Shown: in pieces, positions 6,390-9,132 of the stretch
Numbering within the stretch: position 1 is the stretch's first letter
Layout: each line of letters begins with the position of its first letter
DNA from: Rubrobacter sp.
GTDB lineage: Bacteria; Actinomycetota; Rubrobacteria; Rubrobacterales; Rubrobacteraceae
Direction: 5' to 3'
Length of the DNA stretch: 9,132 bases
Assembly (NCBI GenBank): GCA_016781635.1
Contig: JADDPY010000684.1
Span: forward strand, 1-9,132
Made by a program: the position numbers and the translations under genes
The notes under the pieces: model-generated
Told to the model about the DNA's origin: nothing
The model's database searches: none
Seen by the model: only the letters and a program-made list of their open reading frames with translations

Positions 6390-7700
6390 CTACACCGCCC
6401 CTTTGTTGTTTGTAGTGCCCTTACCGGCGCCGCCAAAGGCACCCGCAAGGTTTCGCACTCCGCCTTCATGGCGCAAGACCCTTACAGTGGCCCCGGCAAC
6501 CTCCAGGCGTCGCAGCCCCGCGTCGAATGCCGCCTCCCTTCCAGCCGCGCCACCCATGCCGGCACCGCCAAAGCCGCGATAAGTGTAAGTGGCGACGGCG
6601 ACCACGACCACGGAAAGTCCCGACGCCCGAAGCTTCGCTACGCTACGAAAGAGACCGTCCCCGATGGACCTGGAGATCAGGATCACACCCTCCCCGAGAT
6701 CGCCGCGCGGGACCCCGTCCACAAACTCATCCAGGCCCTCATCCCCGTCGGCCCCCGCCGTTGCGAGTAGCTTCATTGCAGCCCAGTATGGCCCCTCACC
6801 GGAGCCGAAGACCGTCGCGGCCCGCTCCGTGCCGGAGAGCAGGAGCCTTGAGGGTAAGCCTTCCGAGGAGAGGTGTGAGATCACCGAGGCCCCGGCGGAG
6901 ACCGCATCCTCGACCTCGGCCTCCGGGACGCCGAGCCCCGCCCGCTGCAGGTCCAGGACGACCGCGTATCGCCGGGGGGCGTCCGCCGCGAACTCCTTGA
7001 CGACAAGCTGGCCCGTGCGCGCGACGCTCTTCCAGTGGATGTGGCGTCGCTCGTCCCCGCGCCGGTACTCCCTCAGGCCGGAGAACTCGTCCCCCCGCTG
7101 GGAGAAAGAGCCCCGCGTACCCGCGTCCGCGCCGCTACCCCTCAGCGGGAATCCGGGCAGGTCGTGGACCTCCGGGTAGACCACGACCTCCGTGGTCTCC
7201 GGGAACCTGCGGGCAAAGCGCAGGAGTCCGAAAGGGTCCGTCGTCTTCAGCTCCGCGGGCCCGAGGTTGTAGAGACCTCTCTTCTCGAAGCTCATGGGCA
7301 CCCGTATTTTTCTGGTCCCCCTTCCCTCCACCGGCGGCAGCTCGAAGAACCTCCGCTTGGGTAGGTGGTCGACGATCTCCACCCGCGGGCTCGTCGCCGG
7401 GGAGGCGTTCGAAGCCACAAGCTCGATATGAGTCTCCCGCCCGGCCGTCGGCCTCTCGTTGGAGGGAATCTTACGCGCGTAGGAGAGGCCCCTGGAGAGC
7501 CAGAATCCCAGAGCGAAGGCGGCCACGGGCAGGGCGAGGAGCGCGTAGCCGAGCTGGTAGATCTGGGTAGTCCCGAGAAGGTACGCCAGGACAATGCAGA
7601 GGACACCGAAGAAGAGCGCCTGCCAGCCCCGGCCCGTCGGTCGCACCCGGAGCCTGCGCCGGTAAAAGACCCCCAGGGCACGCTTCCAGACGCGTCTCAA
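6390..7700 (-). CDS. DUF58 domain-containing membrane protein
   Basis: This 436-residue protein has a basic N-terminus, two helices (about 27-45 and 50-69), then a cytosolic part. A beta-rich segment (about 88-180) contains RGLYNLGPAEL and TTDPFGLLRF. The DUF58 signature follows at 206-236: FSGLREYRRGDERRHIHWK, then KEF. A von Willebrand A-like domain comes next, but its first strand ends VVLDLQRAG (247-255), so the DxSxS metal site is not intact. DUF58 proteins usually sit between a MoxR ATPase and a transglutaminase gene and are thought to be MoxR partners at the membrane; the molecular task is not established. The start is TTG 7700, 4 nt after the moxR stop, with a GAGGCGG-like ribosome site inside moxR, and no earlier start is in frame. 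Co-transcription with both neighbours is near certain from the spacing. Confidence 0.9.
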   Translation of the reverse strand: MRRVWKRALGVFYRRRLRVRPTGRGWQALFFGVLCIVLAYLLGTTQIYQLGYALLALPVAAFALGFWLSRGLSYARKIPSNERPTAGRETHIELVASNASPATSPRVEIVDHLPKRRFFELPPVEGRGTRKIRVPMSFEKRGLYNLGPAELKTTDPFGLLRFARRFPETTEVVVYPEVHDLPGFPLRGSGADAGTRGSFSQRGDEFSGLREYRRGDERRHIHWKSVARTGQLVVKEFAADAPRRYAVVLDLQRAGLGVPEAEVEDAVSAGASVISHLSSEGLPSRLLLSGTERAATVFGSGEGPYWAAMKLLATAGADGDEGLDEFVDGVPRGDLGEGVILISRSIGDGLFRSVAKLRASGLSVVVVAVATYTYRGFGGAGMGGAAGREAAFDAGLRRLEVAGATVRVLRHEGGVRNLAGAFGGAGKGTTNNKGAV

Positions 7701-7704
7701 AGCG

Positions 7705-8640
7705 TCATACCGCCTCGTTCACCGGCACGGAGCGGAGCACGTCGCGCACCACGCTCCCCGTGTCACCGCCGGAGCCGTTCGGGGAGGCGATGATCCTGTG
7801 CGACAGGACGTGCGGCGCCAGCACCTTGACGTCGTCTGGTATGCAGTAAGATCGCCCGTGCGCGGCGCCGTTGGCCCTCGCAGCCGCAAGCAGCATCCGG
7901 CTCGCCCGGGGGGAAGCTCCGAGGTGAACCGCCTCGTGCTTTCGCGTCGCCTGCGTCACGGAGACGACGTAGCGCAACACGGCCTCGCTCGCATGGACCT
8001 CTTCGGCCAGGGCCCGCATCTGCGCGAACTCGGGGAGGCTGACCGCGGGCCGGAGCGACGCCACCGGGTCGGAGGCAAGCCTCAAGAGGTCGACCTCCGC
8101 CTCGCCGTCCGGGTAGCCTAAAGACATCTTGACCATGAAACGGTCGAGCTCGGCGTGGGGCAGGGGGTAGGTCCCCTCGTGCTCGACGGGGTTCTGCGTC
8201 CCGATCACGCCGAACGGCTCCGGGAGGCGGCGGGTGGTGCCGTCGACGGTGACGGAGGCCTCCTCCATCGCCTCCAGAAGGGCGCTCTGGGTTTTGGGGC
8301 TGGCGCGGTTGATCTCATCCGCAAGCACGACGTTGGCGAAGACCGGCCCCGCCCAGAACTCGAACTGTCCGTCGCCCTGGTTGTAGACGTTCGTACCGGT
8401 GACGTCGGCCGGCAGGAGGTCGGGGGTGAACTGTATGCGCCGGAAGTCGCCCGAGATGGAGCGCGCCAGGGATTTCGCGAGCAGCGTCTTCCCCACGCCC
8501 GGCACGTCTTCTATAAGGACGTGCCCGCCCGCGAGCAGCGCCACGACGGCGAGAAATACGCCCTCACGCTTGCCGGAGACGGCGCGCTCGACGTTAGAAA
8601 CGATGCGCTTCGTAATCTCCGAAAAATCGTTGTAGTCCAA
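7705..8640 (-). CDS. MoxR family AAA+ ATPase
   Basis: This 311-residue protein is the usual length for MoxR. Walker A is VPGVGKT (46-52, Lys51), Walker B is VVLADEINRA (104-113, Asp108 Glu109), sensor 1 is GTQNP (147-151) and an arginine-finger-type residue is in LDRF (165-168). SPRA (243-246) fits the sensor 2 position. MoxR proteins are chaperone-like ATPases that act with DUF58 or VWA proteins to mature complexes. The start is placed at TTG 8640, where MDYNDFSEITKRI matches the family N-terminus and GGAGG lies 3 nt upstream. A longer frame to 8814 exists, but it adds 58 residues unlike MoxR and runs through the likely promoter and into the divergent gene. It is the first gene of the three-gene operon. 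Confidence 0.92.
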   Translation of the reverse strand: MDYNDFSEITKRIVSNVERAVSGKREGVFLAVVALLAGGHVLIEDVPGVGKTLLAKSLARSISGDFRRIQFTPDLLPADVTGTNVYNQGDGQFEFWAGPVFANVVLADEINRASPKTQSALLEAMEEASVTVDGTTRRLPEPFGVIGTQNPVEHEGTYPLPHAELDRFMVKMSLGYPDGEAEVDLLRLASDPVASLRPAVSLPEFAQMRALAEEVHASEAVLRYVVSVTQATRKHEAVHLGASPRASRMLLAAARANGAAHGRSYCIPDDVKVLAPHVLSHRIIASPNGSGGDTGSVVRDVLRSVPVNEAV

Positions 8641-8643
8641 AAG

Positions 8644-8648
8644 CCTCC
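8644..8648 (-). promoter_or_regulatory. Ribosome binding site for the TTG start of moxR
   Basis: GGAGG on the minus strand ends 3 nt before TTG 8640. The spacing is short, but this is the only purine-rich site next to a start that gives a normal MoxR N-terminus. An upstream in-frame TTG (8682) also has a GGAGG, 2 nt away, but lies before the putative -10. Confidence 0.45.
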
Positions 8649-8672
8649 GCCCGAGTTCGACAACGAAAAACG

Positions 8673-8678
8673 AGTATA
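8673..8678 (-). promoter_or_regulatory. -10-like element for the moxR operon
   Basis: TATACT on the minus strand matches TATAAT at five of six positions. A start near 8665 would leave a leader of about 25 nt to TTG 8640. No convincing -35 is seen at 16-18 nt. Confidence 0.35.
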
Positions 8679-8733
8679 CCAAGGCCTCCGAAACACTCGG
8701 CCAGAACTGCAGCCGAGCGCGGTAGAACAACAA

Positions 8734-8739
8734 TAAACT
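8734..8739 (+). promoter_or_regulatory. -10-like element for the RTX-repeat gene
   Basis: TAAACT matches TATAAT at four of six positions and would start transcription near 8746, about 26 nt before the GTG. There is no clear -35. With the opposite TATACT at 8673-8678 it makes the 131-nt gap a plausible divergent promoter region. Confidence 0.25.
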
Positions 8740-8771
8740 CCCCGGTGGATCCCGAATCAGGAGGAGGGTTA

Positions 8772-9132
8772 GTGGTGAAAAGGACGATTCTGCTGTTAAC
8801 GACGGTTCTGGCAATGGTTACCCTGGCCGCGGTCGTGGCCGGAGCGGGCACCGGGGCGGGCACGGATAGGCCCGATACTATCACCGGCACGAACGGGAAC
8901 GACGTGATCTTCGGCAAGGGCGGCGCCGACGCGATAGCCGGGCTGAACGGCATGGACGGGATCTCCGGCGGCCCCGGCAACGACCTAGTGCGCGGCGACG
9001 CCGGCAACGACACGCTCATCGGCGGCTCGGGCTCCGACCGCATTCTGGGCGGGACGGGGAACGATGAAATCCGCCCCGCGGGCGACAACAGCGTCGACTA
9101 TGTGAACTGCGGCCCCGGCTACGACGTGGTCG
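8772..9132 (+). CDS. Secreted RTX-like calcium-binding repeat protein (3' truncated by window)
   Basis: The frame is open from GTG 8772 to the window edge (120 codons), so the C-terminus is missing. A signal peptide is clear: VVKR followed by a hydrophobic run (about 5-25) ending AVVAGA, with cleavage likely near 25-30. The mature part is glycine/aspartate/asparagine-rich, with about five hemolysin-type units such as GTNGNDVIFG, GGPGNDLVRG, GDAGNDTLIG and GGTGNDEI, close to the GGxGxDxUx nonapeptide that binds calcium in parallel beta-rolls. NCGPGYD near the end resembles tails of small actinobacterial proteins of this type. AGGAGGAGG (8759-8767) is a strong ribosome site that suits either GTG 8772 or GTG 8775. 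The gene is transcribed away from moxR. The role is unknown; a surface or extracellular Ca2+-binding protein is likely. Confidence 0.8.
   Translation, partial: MVKRTILLLTTVLAMVTLAAVVAGAGTGAGTDRPDTITGTNGNDVIFGKGGADAIAGLNGMDGISGGPGNDLVRGDAGNDTLIGGSGSDRILGGTGNDEIRPAGDNSVDYVNCGPGYDVV

Noticed and set aside
8155..8736. A 193-codon plus-strand open frame antisense to moxR
   Set aside because: It mirrors the Walker A and Walker B coding region and runs into the divergent promoter area; no recognisable protein.
8641..8814. N-terminal extension of MoxR up to 8814
   Set aside because: It adds residues unlike the family, passes the -10-like element and overlaps the signal peptide region of the divergent gene.

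Overview
This is a GC-rich window (roughly two thirds G+C by eye) with strong G/C preference at third codon positions, GTG and TTG starts, and GC-rich terminator-like hairpins. The gene content fits a high-GC Gram-positive bacterium: a MoxR / DUF58 / transglutaminase operon, tandem GT-C glycosyltransferases, and a small secreted RTX-type repeat protein. From memory of similar proteins I would guess an actinobacterium of the Rubrobacter lineage. That is inference; no 16S or other marker gene is present.

Layout. (1) 1-59 may be the last codons of an upstream plus-strand gene. (2) 177-3568, plus strand: two polytopic membrane glycosyltransferases in a row, a DUF2723 (POMT-like) protein and an ArnT/GT39-like protein. 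They are separated by about 100 nt holding a -10-like element, a stem-loop and a Shine-Dalgarno. Both have many membrane helices and a soluble C-terminal domain, and probably move sugars from lipid-linked donors to an envelope acceptor. (3) 3569-3768 is a convergent intergenic region with a perfect 17-bp hairpin closed on the plus strand by a GNRA loop, preceded by an extended -10 motif. (4) 3769-4110, minus strand: an A-type Fe-S carrier (HesB/IscA/ErpA family) with its own AT-rich promoter and a dyad symmetry across the start of transcription. (5) 4210-8640, minus strand: a tight three-gene operon of MoxR AAA+ ATPase, DUF58 protein and membrane-anchored TgpA-like transglutaminase, with gaps of only 4 and 2 nt. 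(6) 8772 to the window end, plus strand and divergent: the N-terminal part of an exported protein with glycine/aspartate-rich RTX-like calcium-binding repeats.

How they fit together. Most of the window concerns the cell envelope: two glycosyltransferases, a transglutaminase-fold enzyme outside the membrane with its MoxR/DUF58 partners inside, and a secreted repeat protein. The Fe-S carrier looks like a separately controlled housekeeping gene. I see no mobile element, CRISPR array, tRNA or rRNA. None of the gene families is new. The points most worth checking are intergenic: the operator-like dyad over the Fe-S carrier promoter and the possible short structured RNA between the convergent genes.
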